A stretch of DNA of 64,000 bases, from the IMG/VR virus record IMGVR_UViG_3300005528_000048, positions 27,614 through 91,613 of that record; one strand, 5' to 3'. Every line of letters begins with the position of its first letter. Positions within the stretch are counted from its first letter, which is position 1. Shown piece after piece: positions 42,565 to 52,447 of this stretch. The DNA is from a virus. The position numbers and the translations under genes are program-made. The notes beneath the pieces were generated by a model. The model had not been told where the DNA came from. It saw nothing but the letters and a program-made list of their open reading frames with translations, and did no database searches.

Positions 42565-42767
42565 GAAAAACAATCGCAAAACAACTTAGAGCAATCACTA
42601 ACGCAGAAGATAACGCTATCAACAAAAGAGTTTATAGACGTTTAAAGAAGCAATACAACAAGGTTCCAAAACATGCACGAAAAGACTTCATCGAAGCAAC
42701 AAAGCAATTCTACGAATTGGTCCAAAAACAATCTAGGGAGCCTGTGGCTGAAACAGGGCAAGAATAG
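42561..42767 (+). CDS. Small basic phage protein, unknown function
   Basis: A 68-residue lysine-rich protein (KTIAKQLRAITNAEDNAIN, RRLKKQYNKVPKHARKD) of a size and style seen in many T7-like or other tailed phages, function unknown. It overlaps the preceding gene by 4 bases. Confidence 0.55.
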   Translation: MRKTIAKQLRAITNAEDNAINKRVYRRLKKQYNKVPKHARKDFIEATKQFYELVQKQSREPVAETGQE

Positions 42768-42915
42768 CAAATATCTATCTGGTAAGATAGTGCTGCAAGA
42801 CTCAAACGGAGAAACAATCACTCAAAATATTATTGTTTTTAAAAACAAGTATAAAGAAAAAGACAATCATCCAGATTATGTAATCTTTAAGCCTTTTGAG
42901 GCAAATCAAAACTGA
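42673..42915 (+). CDS. Small phage protein with YLSGKI ... HPDYVIF motif, start uncertain
   Basis: The conserved part runs LWLKQGKNSKYLSGKIVLQD then IIVFKNKYKEKDNHPDYVIF, a pattern I recall from small phage proteins of 50-70 residues that begin just before the LW motif. No ATG lies there, so the start may be a CTG near 42738, or the upstream ATG at 42673 may be used with a 95-base overlap. Function unknown. The gene ends at the convergent boundary with the sulfotransferase. Confidence 0.55.
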   Translation: MHEKTSSKQQSNSTNWSKNNLGSLWLKQGKNSKYLSGKIVLQDSNGETITQNIIVFKNKYKEKDNHPDYVIFKPFEANQN

Positions 42916-43506
42916 TTACATTTTATAATTAAATCTATCAAAGTCTTCTGCGTAAACTGATTGAACTATTTTTTTTAGTTCTTTCGTCCATTTAATATTT
43001 TTTTTCTCAATTGGTTTTCTTTCGAGTCCAAATTCTAGCGGACCATATTTAGAATTTAAATAGTCAAAACATTCATTTATTTTCTCGTAATGAAAGATTT
43101 TGATTCTGTCTTCATAACCTTTAACAAAGGAACTCTGAGTCTCTAAGTGACCATCAAAAATGTATTTTCTCTCTACTTGGTCCAAGTTTGGAATTAGTTT
43201 AATAAATTCTTTAAATGTTGCGTGTTTGAGTTTGAATAGCCATTCGTTATTCTGAATATAGTTATATTCAGAAACCAATCTATCATAGGGGTTTCGAACA
43301 ATTGTAAATAGTTCAAGATCGGCTAAGTCAATTTCATGTGATAGTTCTTCGCATGTCAAGTGCTGCGGACAAACGCAATAGTGTTTGAACTTATATTCAT
43401 TATAGAAATTATTAATAGTTTTCATGCCCAAAGCTGTTTCAATTGTGGTTCCAGCAGTTTTCGGAATATGTATAAAAGCTAATTTTTTATCTTGACAAAT
43501 AGGCAT
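42916..43506 (-). CDS. Sulfotransferase family protein 2
   Basis: The 196-residue protein has AFIHIPKTAGTTIETALG (5'-phosphosulfate loop, residues about 10-25), and TIVRNPYDRLVSEYNYI (3'-phosphate site, about 83-100). It overlaps the GT8-like gene upstream by 20 bases, which suggests that the two act on one glycan. Convergent with 42673-42915; no terminator seen. Confidence 0.87.
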   Translation of the reverse strand: MPICQDKKLAFIHIPKTAGTTIETALGMKTINNFYNEYKFKHYCVCPQHLTCEELSHEIDLADLELFTIVRNPYDRLVSEYNYIQNNEWLFKLKHATFKEFIKLIPNLDQVERKYIFDGHLETQSSFVKGYEDRIKIFHYEKINECFDYLNSKYGPLEFGLERKPIEKKNIKWTKELKKIVQSVYAEDFDRFNYKM

Positions 43507-44674
43507 GAGAATATTCTTTGATGAAGTTTGATTTTGCGATTGGCTCCAAACAAGGACCGATGAAATGTATCAAAACATCTGAGTCTTTTATTTCAGGATT
43601 GTACCTAGATTTGTTTTGATCTATGGCGGAATGAATTTTTACCTTACTATTAAAAGTAACATATTCGGTTAAATTATAGTTGCAAAAATAGTAATTCATG
43701 AATGCTTGCTCAAAAAAGTATTCACTTGGCCACGATTTCATCAGCCAATTGACATTATAAAAATGCTCTTTCATCAACTCGCAGTTCATGAATAAAAACT
43801 GACCAGCATTAAATGGCATTTGTTGATTTTCACATATTCTCTTATAGAATACATCGTCTTTCACTATGCCGTGATATTGACCCAAGTGAGAATCTAATTT
43901 AATAATTTTTTCGCTATATGCTGTGTATAGTTTGCCGTTCTTGATTTCAAGATCAAATACTTCATTGATATTTTTAATAGCAATCACATCGCTATCAATA
44001 AAAAGAATTTTTGCGAATTCATTAACTTTATCAAAATCATAAATCTTCGTTTTATTTTTTGAGATTTCAACGCCGTCAGTTGAGTCATCTACTGTGTGAA
44101 AATGATAGTTAATACCCCTTAATCCGTCTAAATTTCTAATTTTAGATTGCCAAGATTCGGGGCATATAAATAAAAACTCAAAACTCTTTTCGCTTGCTAA
44201 ATCAACAATCGAATTAATGGAAGTGTCTAATAAGTTTAGATAATTTAAATCTCCGCCAACAGCATAGTATATTAAATTTTTAGTTCCAACCGTTTCTTTT
44301 GAGCAATTTTGAATTTTTGAGAAGCGAGCGTCTAGTATTTTTAAAACGGTTTTTTTGCCAAAATCGCTATCATCATAAAAAGAGTTTTCATTCTTTCTTA
44401 AATAGAACTGAATGTTCTTGGGTTTTTGGCCATTAAGCCATTCATATTTATCGCTTCTTCTAAATTTTTGAATTGACCCATCTTTGTATTCTACGATTAA
44501 TACCAAAAATGCACATTTGTCAAATTCTTTCTTGGGCATTTGAAAATGATCTTGCCTAATTTTGCTAGGGTCTAAAAATAAATCTTCATAATCATGATCG
44601 CTATACCATACTCTTAAAGAGGCTTTATTAATTTCTTTTAAGTTTAAATTCGCAAAAGGAATCAATTTTATCAT
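43487..44674 (-). CDS. Glycosyltransferase family 8-like protein
   Basis: The 395-residue protein has an unrecognised first 120 residues, then NLIYYAVGGDLNYLNLLDTSI (GT-A start), FAKILFIDSDVIAIKNINEVF (D-x-D metal and nucleotide-sugar site), MPFNAGQFLFMNC (family 8 NAGVL-like motif), and VLIHFIGPCLEP (the H-F-x-G-x-x end). A retaining glycosyltransferase. The fixed overlap with the sulfotransferase gene suggests coordinated modification. Confidence 0.82.
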   Translation of the reverse strand: MIKLIPFANLNLKEINKASLRVWYSDHDYEDLFLDPSKIRQDHFQMPKKEFDKCAFLVLIVEYKDGSIQKFRRSDKYEWLNGQKPKNIQFYLRKNENSFYDDSDFGKKTVLKILDARFSKIQNCSKETVGTKNLIYYAVGGDLNYLNLLDTSINSIVDLASEKSFEFLFICPESWQSKIRNLDGLRGINYHFHTVDDSTDGVEISKNKTKIYDFDKVNEFAKILFIDSDVIAIKNINEVFDLEIKNGKLYTAYSEKIIKLDSHLGQYHGIVKDDVFYKRICENQQMPFNAGQFLFMNCELMKEHFYNVNWLMKSWPSEYFFEQAFMNYYFCNYNLTEYVTFNSKVKIHSAIDQNKSRYNPEIKDSDVLIHFIGPCLEPIAKSNFIKEYSHAYLSR

Positions 44675-44675
44675 T

Positions 44676-47666
44676 TTATGGATAAGCGGCTGGTTTAATT
44701 AATTCAATAGCATCTATACTAGCTGCCCATCTAGTATTTTGGCCGCTAACTCCGCTGCCAAAAATACAAAAAACATCACTATAGCTTCCTGTATTAAAAC
44801 TGCCTGTTACAGAAAAGACCGCTTTACCAGCGTTTTCTAAATCGGTTCCTATTGATTCAATATGATGGATTCTTTGATAGCCTGTATTGGATGCAAGGGT
44901 GCTAATGACTGCTTTTCTCATATATTGAGAAAGATTAGCGTCTTCATCTACACCAAGAACTTTAACTGTAAGCATCATGATTTTATCGGTTTGGTTTTCT
45001 AAAATATTAAAATATAAACCTGCACCATCCATAGATAAAACTGAAACTCCAGAATCATAAGTAGTAGCGTTTAAAACAAACTGAATATTTTGACAATCTC
45101 CATCGGCACTAAATTTATCTGAACTGTAAGCCCTTGAACCATAACGATCAGCTTTAGAGTAGTATCCACCAGCAATTGAATATGCCGCATTTGGAGTTGT
45201 GCTACAGCCTATACCTGCCAAAATAACTGAACACAAACCTCCAGCACTATTATTCTCTCCACCCAAACAAGACGCTGAATATCCACTAGAAGTATTATAA
45301 TAGCCCCCTAAAACAGAAGCGTAACTATTACTTGCTAAATTATCTTGACCACCGCCAATTGTGGTAAAAGAACCAGAAGTGATATTACCTACCCCGCCCA
45401 AGATAGATTGCCAACTTCCATCATCTGTTTTATTGTTCCATCCACCAGCAATTGTATTATGAGAACCAGTATTTAATACATTACCTTGACCGCCACCAAT
45501 CAAACCATAGCGAGAATTTCCAGAGTTTCCAGAACCACCAGCAATTGTTGGATAGTAATTTTGAACATAACTACCAAAAGAATTATTTTTACCAAAAAAC
45601 CCAGTTTCAGTAATAAGCTTTCCGATAAAAGTTTTTTCTCCACTGATGGTTTGGTTTCCAGTTGCATAAACTACATCACCAATAGAAGCATTATCGGTAA
45701 ATGAACCAGAAATTGTTTGCCCATTTCTAGGATATAAGAAAAGAGTTTTTGTTGTTGTACCAGAAAATTGTAAACCAGTAATTGATTGATTGTATCCAGT
45801 AATTGCGCGACCACTAATATATAGGCCATCAGATTTTTTTAAATATGTTTGATCAATGTTTCCAGTAATTTCCTCGTAGGGCAGAATAGTTTTCCATTGT
45901 CCAGACTTGACTAAATAAAGATTTTGTCCAGAGCTTCCCGTTTGGTAAATAAGTGCTCCATCTGAATTTGGAACATTAGCAGGTGAATTATAGCCACTAA
46001 AGAAATTACCCGTTCTCCGATCAAAAGATAAGGTAGGAGGAATACCATTTGTATAAAATAATTGTTCTGGTGGAGAGAACAAATACCCACTCGTTTCTGC
46101 GCCATAAACGTAGCCAGTTCCAAAATCATCTTGACCCACAAATTTATAGTAAACAAACTGATTGTTTGGCACTTCATTGGCAAAAATTGAAAAGCTTTGT
46201 GAAGAGGCGTTTTCCAAGAAATTGACTGTTTTTAATAATGCGAAACCAGATAATGAATATGGCGTTCCAGTATTAGCACCAGTATAAACATCAATACCTT
46301 TTGTAATATAATTTTCGACAGCATCGGCATCGAAGTTAACTGTAAAATTAATTTGGCCACTCAAGGGAGCATTTAATAATTGTGTGACACCTGTAAGCTC
46401 TTGAATGACAATTGTTGAACCGCTTGCTGGAGGGACATTAAAAATTAATTGATCATTATTTCCATCAATAGAATAATCTCCCGAAAGCTCTTCAAAGCCA
46501 CCAATAAACGCTCTATAGTTCGTTGATAAGAATCCTGTGTTTCCTGTTGATTCAACAATATTAAGGGCAAATAAATTAGGCAAACTATAAAAATTAACTT
46601 GTGGTGTTGGGGTGAACTTAATTTCGTATTCGCTCGAAGGCACTAAGTTACCTCCAGAATAAACACTGTAAAAATCTCCGCTATTGATGTAGCCAGTGAT
46701 AGCAAAACCAGAAACATCTCCAGTCGGATTATAACTCCAATTTAAAACTTGAGTAAGGCCAGAGGTCAATCCAGTAATAAATGAATTAGTTTTACCAGTG
46801 ACATCAAACCCCGTCAAAACCCCGTCTCCAACATAATTCCATGTTGTTAAAACATTATTAAGAACTCCAGAAGTTTGAGATGAGAAATAATCTTCAACAC
46901 TAATAAAATCAATATTAGCTGGCAAATGGTAAACTGTTGCTAATACAGAGTTTTCAGCACCTTGATTTTTGATGTTGAATAGTAATGAATAATATCTTTC
47001 TCCAGAAGGCAGTCCAAAAAGTTCAGCATTTTTAGTTTGAGGAAAATTAAAAGATAAGCTTGTTTGATTTGTTGCAAAATTTGAGGCAATTAAATGCGAT
47101 TGAGCAGTGGCAGGCGTAGCTCCAGTGGAAAGCAAAGAAGCTTTATACGAGAAATTATAGTTGGAGAAGCCTTGATTTTGCGCTAACTGTAAATCGCTTG
47201 TGATTTCATTATCATAAATATCTCTATATTGAAAATTGAAAGAAGAGTCTTTAAATCTTGAATAATAGAAACTCTCTCCCGTGCCTTTGGACGTTGCAGA
47301 TGGATAAAAACCAACTGGAAACGGTGGCGCTGGAGGCGCTGGCGGAATAATTGGCGGCGGTGTAGGCGAAGGAGGTGGCGGTGTAGGAGGCGGTGTAGGA
47401 GGCGGTGTAGGAGGCGGTGTAGGAGGCGGTGTAGGCGGAGACGGCGGTGAAGGCGGTGAAGGCGTTGGTGAGGGAGGCGGAGATGGACAATCGTAAGGAT
47501 ATGATATACCGTCAGAATAAAATAAAGAATTAAATTCCCCATTAAAAAACGAAGATAAAGCGGAGTCAGAATAAGCAATATCAGTTGAAACCCATGTGGG
47601 ATTTTCAGTATAAAGACCTACTGTATTACCACTACAATCTTGACCAGTATGAAAATAAGAAGGCAT
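44676..47666 (-). CDS. Giant tail fibre with polyproline hinge and YadA-head-like repeats
   Basis: The 996-residue protein has an N-terminal head-like part of 60 residues, a proline-rich hinge (about 60-118) encoded by the 12-base repeat at 47377-47448, long beta-rich regions, the module TGNQTISGEKTF shared with 8139-9806, and from about residue 695 a series of GGxxN repeats (NTIAGGWNNK, TIGGGQDNLA, SVLGGYYNTS) like the YadA head or trimeric autotransporter-type beta prism. A host-range fibre is inferred. It follows the J-like gene on the same strand. Confidence 0.78.
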   Translation of the reverse strand: MPSYFHTGQDCSGNTVGLYTENPTWVSTDIAYSDSALSSFFNGEFNSLFYSDGISYPYDCPSPPPSPTPSPPSPPSPPTPPPTPPPTPPPTPPPTPPPPSPTPPPIIPPAPPAPPFPVGFYPSATSKGTGESFYYSRFKDSSFNFQYRDIYDNEITSDLQLAQNQGFSNYNFSYKASLLSTGATPATAQSHLIASNFATNQTSLSFNFPQTKNAELFGLPSGERYYSLLFNIKNQGAENSVLATVYHLPANIDFISVEDYFSSQTSGVLNNVLTTWNYVGDGVLTGFDVTGKTNSFITGLTSGLTQVLNWSYNPTGDVSGFAITGYINSGDFYSVYSGGNLVPSSEYEIKFTPTPQVNFYSLPNLFALNIVESTGNTGFLSTNYRAFIGGFEELSGDYSIDGNNDQLIFNVPPASGSTIVIQELTGVTQLLNAPLSGQINFTVNFDADAVENYITKGIDVYTGANTGTPYSLSGFALLKTVNFLENASSQSFSIFANEVPNNQFVYYKFVGQDDFGTGYVYGAETSGYLFSPPEQLFYTNGIPPTLSFDRRTGNFFSGYNSPANVPNSDGALIYQTGSSGQNLYLVKSGQWKTILPYEEITGNIDQTYLKKSDGLYISGRAITGYNQSITGLQFSGTTTKTLFLYPRNGQTISGSFTDNASIGDVVYATGNQTISGEKTFIGKLITETGFFGKNNSFGSYVQNYYPTIAGGSGNSGNSRYGLIGGGQGNVLNTGSHNTIAGGWNNKTDDGSWQSILGGVGNITSGSFTTIGGGQDNLASNSYASVLGGYYNTSSGYSASCLGGENNSAGGLCSVILAGIGCSTTPNAAYSIAGGYYSKADRYGSRAYSSDKFSADGDCQNIQFVLNATTYDSGVSVLSMDGAGLYFNILENQTDKIMMLTVKVLGVDEDANLSQYMRKAVISTLASNTGYQRIHHIESIGTDLENAGKAVFSVTGSFNTGSYSDVFCIFGSGVSGQNTRWAASIDAIELIKPAAYP
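47377..47448. repeat. 12-base tandem repeat encoding the proline hinge
   Basis: The unit GGCGGTGTAGGA occurs in five perfect copies (47377-47436) and a sixth with one change at its end. On the coding (minus) strand each unit reads Pro-Thr-Pro-Pro, so copy number changes keep the reading frame and alter hinge length by four residues. Flanking sequence carries degenerate related units. Confidence 0.95.
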
Positions 47667-47670
47667 AGAG

Positions 47671-50600
47671 TTATTTATTAATTACGAATCCTTGAATGAT
47701 TCCGTTTGTTCTTACTGGAGCCACATAAGAAACAACAGATAGTGATCTGGATGCGGTTGCTGATATTGGGTTTGGATATGAACCAGTGTTTCTGGCAGTT
47801 ACTTTTAAAGTAAAGGTTCCAACTTCTGTTTGATCTTCAAAAATAGCAGAGTTACCAGTAACAGTTTGTTTGATGCTTTTAAATTTTGGAGTAATTAATT
47901 CAACATTGTAGGCGTTTGCGCCATTAACAGGCAACCAGCTTCCAGACAAATCTGCTGTATCTGCTTGCATGTCCCAATTGCCAGTTCTTAATGTTAAAAT
48001 TCTTGGGAATCCCAAGTCATACACATATTTATTTTGCAGCAATTCTGCTTGGCCTTCGCTCACTGCTGTATTTCTAGCTGGTGGGAAGGCGGAGAAGAAA
48101 TCTTGCATCAAGCCAGTTTCGCCTTGTTCAATCTCTGCAAATTTACCAGTGTCAAACTTTGAAGCAATGACCTCATATTCATTGAGGTTTAGTTCTTTGA
48201 TTGATTGAATTTTATAAACCTGCTGTTTAGTGTTAGCGATTGTAATGGAGCAAGGTGTTCCAGCGCGAACTTGCTGCAACAATGGATAGCCAGAACATCC
48301 AGTATCAATAAAGAACTTGGAACCATAATCCAATGCTGGAGAAGAGTCAATGACTTGAGTTCCAGTTGCTTGAAGCGTCACTCTGATCGGAACATCTGTT
48401 TGATAGAGTTCAGAAACACTTAACTTTGTTGGAGACTTGGCCAAATCATAAAAGTCATTAGACTGATATTTGCCAGTTGGAATCAGAACAGAAATTTCTC
48501 CCGTTAGTCCAGAAGAGCTAAAATCAGACGATTTAAGAGAAACATTAGTATATATAGAGTTATTAATTGTATCAACATCTAAAACTCGCCCCACATGATT
48601 TTTAAGGGTTTTAACATTGTCATTGATTGCGATCAAATCTCCTGGCCTGCATAAGAGAGTTTCCAAGTTGCCAACAAAGGCCACATTTTCGTCTTCATTA
48701 ATGGTGGAGTAGATGATGTGTTCACCAAGGCGTTTGGCGTGAGCGCGGCTAGTAATGCCAAAAGTTTGCGCTGTGGTTCTTAAAATGCCGCGAGTTTTAA
48801 TGTCATCAGGGTCTTCCACATATTCAATTTTCTGTTTGAACAAGTCGTCGCGATCTAAATAAGTCACTTCAATAACATTGTATTGTAAATCTCGACGCTC
48901 ATTTGAGTAGTTGAACATACCATCTTTCACATTCGAATTATTGAAGAAGCCCATGATTGGCTTGAGCCTATCGTTTGTGAAGTTGATTTCTGAGTTTGTG
49001 TAAAACATGTTGCCTCTAAAGCAAGCCACTAGAGACTTCAATGATTCAAACACATTGGTTTTATCAGCAATTACGCCATTAAAGGCATATCTTGGCTCTA
49101 GTCCGCCATCAGCAGCAGGAACGCCAACAAATACGCCATTAATATCAACACCATCACAATAGCGGCCAATCTTATAAAGCTCCCAATAGTTAACCTCAGA
49201 TGGCGAAATAAAGTTGCCTAATCCATATCTACGATTGATTAGAATATCAAAAAGAACCCAAACAGGATTATCGGTCCAAGCTAGTTTAAATGTTCCATCC
49301 CAATTGCCTTTATAAATTGTTTTTTCATCACTAGAATTGCTTAGGCTATTGAATGAAGCCAAATTCTTTCCAGCAATATATCTTTTGTCTTGACCATTTG
49401 CCTTGAGTGGAAAATAATTGCTTGGGACGAAAACTTTCTTAAATCTCGCGTCATAACTGCGAGCAGGAATGGAAGTGAATGTTCTAGCATCTAATTTTAA
49501 ACCACAAATGGTTGAGTATGGATAAGAAAATGGAACATTAATAATTTCGGTGATTTTTTGCAAATATATTTCACGGCGGATAAGTGAAGAGTAAGATTCC
49601 GCAGTTGTTCTATAGGCTCTTACAAATCTATTTTTATTAACTACATGGGGAGGAAGAGAAATTGGCTGTGCAATATTCTGACTTCCTAGAATAAAGCGGC
49701 TATATTGTTGAATTACTGAAGCGTTTTCTTCTCGACCAACATCAATTGATACTGGCGAATTAACCAAGCCTCTAACTTGGAACAATCTTGAAACAAACAA
49801 CTCTTCTTCTCCAGTTAGCGTTTGGTATCCAGTTTCAATTCTAAATTCTATTACGGAAGGAATGCTTGTGCCAGCTTGAACGTCTTCTTTTGTGCCATCT
49901 GACTTCAATAAAAGTAAATTTTGTTGAGCCGTATCTTGTAAACTTGTGATCTGCAAAGAAATAAATACTTGATCAACATTGGGATTTAAAACTATATGCG
50001 TAATTCTTGATCCAGGTTCCGATAAATACTTGACATAATTTTTATTCCAATTAGTATAGCTCTCAATAGCACCATTAACTTTTCTAAAATCATCACTTCC
50101 TTCGTTGGCGTAAGCGCCTTCTAATAAAGCGCGAAAAGCGATTCTGAAAAATAAAGGCCAACCAGTTGAAGGAGAGTAGGATGTTAAAAATACTTGACCA
50201 CTAAAAGAAGAATATTCATATATTAAAGTAAAATCAAAATTATTTGCATTTATCAAATCTTTTTGATAATCCGTTATGTAAACAGTATCCGTGGCTAATA
50301 TATTAAACTGATCACCATTGTTTTTAACAATGTTTCTTTTAAAACATTTTGTTGATTTATCAAAAGAAAGCGTAATTTTTATATCATTTGAATAAAAGCG
50401 ATAACTTACCTTGCCAGCTAATACCATCTGAATGATATTTCCAGTTTTATTCAATGATTCAATGGACCAAGAACTACTTCTAAATTCTGGATTAGGATTT
50501 AAAAGGCCAAGGGATAAAGTATTACCGCTCATTAGTTGTTTTGTTAAACTAACAAATTCAGATTCATTTTTAAATAAATCAGTATGCAAAGTTTTTAATT

Positions 50601-51837
50601 CACTTAGTTCTTGAATTGAAAAGAATTCAGTTGTTCCTTGTTTGAATTCAGAATCAGATATTAATCCAGAACTCGCCATAACAGATGATTCGTTGTATCT
50701 TGAATCAACCTCAGTGTATTCTTTATTTAACAGCGTTAATACAGGCTTGCCTTGCTCAAACGGACCCCTAAGTTTAGAGTTAAATTGAGTATCTAAATAA
50801 GTTTTATTGAATAAACTTAATGGTTTTTGAAGATCAGCTCCGTCTCTTGTTTCAAAGGTCGCGTTAGCATAATTAAATTTAGCCGTGGTATTGATAATCT
50901 TAACAGATTTGATGAAATTAATTATTGCATCAACTCCATTTTTTAAAACATAATTATTTCTTTGATAGAAGAAAACATAAAAATCCCCTTTTGCTGACGT
51001 ATTGCCACCAGCACTTTGAAAAAAACATGTGTTAATTTTCTTTTTAGGAGATAAAATCTTTTTATTTTGCAATTCTGTTGACTCTAAATCATAATATATC
51101 TGATTATAAATGTCATTAGACAAGATAATCAAATCATCAATGGAGTGAACGTATCCATCAGGAGCAAGATCAACATTTAAAGAAATTTTTAATGCCAAAA
51201 ACGGATAATCAGTGGCGAAATATTCTGGAAAATCTGGTAAAAGATAAGCTAAAACCTCTCTCTGAGAAGTGAAATTAAACTGTGCTCTTAATAATCTCAA
51301 TTGTTTAAAAATCGAATCATTTTGAGCCGATGGTTGAATACCAGCATACACATTCTCAATATTTTGAATTGATTGAAAAATAGAATCAGCTATTCTATCT
51401 TTGCCAGATAAAACAGAAAATGAAACACCTTGAGTGTTTGAACCACTTAAATCACTCAAATCTGTTATTAAAGTTTCAATAAACTCCGAATTAGAGTAGA
51501 ACTTATTTTGAAAAGCGGAGCCAATAAAACTCAAGTCAAGGTCCGCAATAGTGTTAAATGAATCGCTGTCAACTGGCTGACGCACAATAACATCTTCCAA
51601 ATAAATACTTTCAAATAAACGGATATTGTCAACATATTCGCCATTCTGCCCAACAAAACCATCAATTTCTCCGTCTGAAATAAGATCAATATTTTCTACA
51701 TAGTCATAAGAAGAAACAGCTTGCAAGTCTCCTAACTTTGGCGGCTTAAATGTTGGTGGAGTAGGTGGTGGTGGAGCATCTGGACCTCCACCCGCACCAA
51801 CAATTCCTTTGATATATTTTTTAGAAAAATGGCTCAT
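47671..51837 (-). CDS. Lambda J-like tail tip/host attachment protein
   Basis: The 1388-residue protein begins with a glycine/proline stretch and YDYVENIDLISDGEIDGFV, matching the start of J-type central fibre proteins (DLISEGPIEGL). The middle (KGNWDGTFKLAWTDNPVWVLFDIL, NRRYGLG) is also typical of J (WVLYDLLTNxxYGLG), as is the later RPGDLIAINDN. The C-terminal 140 residues look fibronectin-like. It attaches to the host receptor. It comes two bases before the I-like gene start. Confidence 0.9.
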   Translation of the reverse strand: MSHFSKKYIKGIVGAGGGPDAPPPPTPPTFKPPKLGDLQAVSSYDYVENIDLISDGEIDGFVGQNGEYVDNIRLFESIYLEDVIVRQPVDSDSFNTIADLDLSFIGSAFQNKFYSNSEFIETLITDLSDLSGSNTQGVSFSVLSGKDRIADSIFQSIQNIENVYAGIQPSAQNDSIFKQLRLLRAQFNFTSQREVLAYLLPDFPEYFATDYPFLALKISLNVDLAPDGYVHSIDDLIILSNDIYNQIYYDLESTELQNKKILSPKKKINTCFFQSAGGNTSAKGDFYVFFYQRNNYVLKNGVDAIINFIKSVKIINTTAKFNYANATFETRDGADLQKPLSLFNKTYLDTQFNSKLRGPFEQGKPVLTLLNKEYTEVDSRYNESSVMASSGLISDSEFKQGTTEFFSIQELSELKTLHTDLFKNESEFVSLTKQLMSGNTLSLGLLNPNPEFRSSSWSIESLNKTGNIIQMVLAGKVSYRFYSNDIKITLSFDKSTKCFKRNIVKNNGDQFNILATDTVYITDYQKDLINANNFDFTLIYEYSSFSGQVFLTSYSPSTGWPLFFRIAFRALLEGAYANEGSDDFRKVNGAIESYTNWNKNYVKYLSEPGSRITHIVLNPNVDQVFISLQITSLQDTAQQNLLLLKSDGTKEDVQAGTSIPSVIEFRIETGYQTLTGEEELFVSRLFQVRGLVNSPVSIDVGREENASVIQQYSRFILGSQNIAQPISLPPHVVNKNRFVRAYRTTAESYSSLIRREIYLQKITEIINVPFSYPYSTICGLKLDARTFTSIPARSYDARFKKVFVPSNYFPLKANGQDKRYIAGKNLASFNSLSNSSDEKTIYKGNWDGTFKLAWTDNPVWVLFDILINRRYGLGNFISPSEVNYWELYKIGRYCDGVDINGVFVGVPAADGGLEPRYAFNGVIADKTNVFESLKSLVACFRGNMFYTNSEINFTNDRLKPIMGFFNNSNVKDGMFNYSNERRDLQYNVIEVTYLDRDDLFKQKIEYVEDPDDIKTRGILRTTAQTFGITSRAHAKRLGEHIIYSTINEDENVAFVGNLETLLCRPGDLIAINDNVKTLKNHVGRVLDVDTINNSIYTNVSLKSSDFSSSGLTGEISVLIPTGKYQSNDFYDLAKSPTKLSVSELYQTDVPIRVTLQATGTQVIDSSPALDYGSKFFIDTGCSGYPLLQQVRAGTPCSITIANTKQQVYKIQSIKELNLNEYEVIASKFDTGKFAEIEQGETGLMQDFFSAFPPARNTAVSEGQAELLQNKYVYDLGFPRILTLRTGNWDMQADTADLSGSWLPVNGANAYNVELITPKFKSIKQTVTGNSAIFEDQTEVGTFTLKVTARNTGSYPNPISATASRSLSVVSYVAPVRTNGIIQGFVINK

Positions 51838-51838
51838 T

Positions 51839-52447
51839 TTAGTATTTTGGATTGCTCAAAACCGAATCGGCACTATCAATAATAGCAACTTGGTTGGCAG
51901 ATTTTTTAGCTGTTGAATTTAAAAATTCGTCTGTTAAAGTGAGTGTGAGCGGGAAAGATTTAATGGAGCTTTGAACAACAAAAGAGCCAACTTTTAATCG
52001 CCCATAAACAAGAGGAACTGGATTGCCTTGCTCAGTGATATTTTCTCGATTGGAGAAAGCTAATGATTTAGAATTAGCTGATGAAATTCCTTCTGCTCCA
52101 GGAATTTGAGGATATTGTTGCTTGCCAGCTTGAACATAGGAATATACCGCAGAAGCCACAGCAATAACTAACATAATAATTTGCCCTACTGTTGAACCAA
52201 TAATTGTTGGCACAAAATCAATTTTCTTGATTTTTTTAATCTCTGTAAAAGAGTTGCCTTGAACCCACTGGTTGTCAGCAACAATTGAGTAAACAATTTT
52301 TTTCTTTAATAAGTCTTTGAGGTCTTTTGAGAAATTTTCATAATTAGCTTCTAAAGCTCGAACCACATCTCTAGGTTCTTTGATTGCAAATCTATGCAAT
52401 CGCCCATATTTTTTGCCTAAAATACCATGTAGATGAATTTCTGTCAT
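51839..52447 (-). CDS. Lambda I-like tail assembly protein
   Basis: The 202-residue protein begins IHLHGILGKKYGRLHRF (the lambda I/ubiquitin-like start), has a small hydrophobic stretch (IIMLVIAVASAVYSYV, about residues 90-105) and ends SLAFSNRENITEQGNPVPLVYG followed by RLKVGSFVV, the conserved I-type motif (NRENxxxQGxPVPxxYG). It is needed for tail-tip assembly in lambda-like phages. Overlaps K by 4 bases. Confidence 0.87.
   Translation of the reverse strand: MTEIHLHGILGKKYGRLHRFAIKEPRDVVRALEANYENFSKDLKDLLKKKIVYSIVADNQWVQGNSFTEIKKIKKIDFVPTIIGSTVGQIIMLVIAVASAVYSYVQAGKQQYPQIPGAEGISSANSKSLAFSNRENITEQGNPVPLVYGRLKVGSFVVQSSIKSFPLTLTLTDEFLNSTAKKSANQVAIIDSADSVLSNPKY

Noticed and set aside
28175-44172. 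Other TATAAATA strings (near 28177 and 44165)
   Set aside because: They lie inside minus-strand genes on the non-coding strand and do not precede plus-strand genes. Chance in AT-rich DNA.
47377-47448. A CRISPR array or satellite
   Set aside because: Units are 12 bases, contiguous and coding for proline-threonine; there are no spacers.
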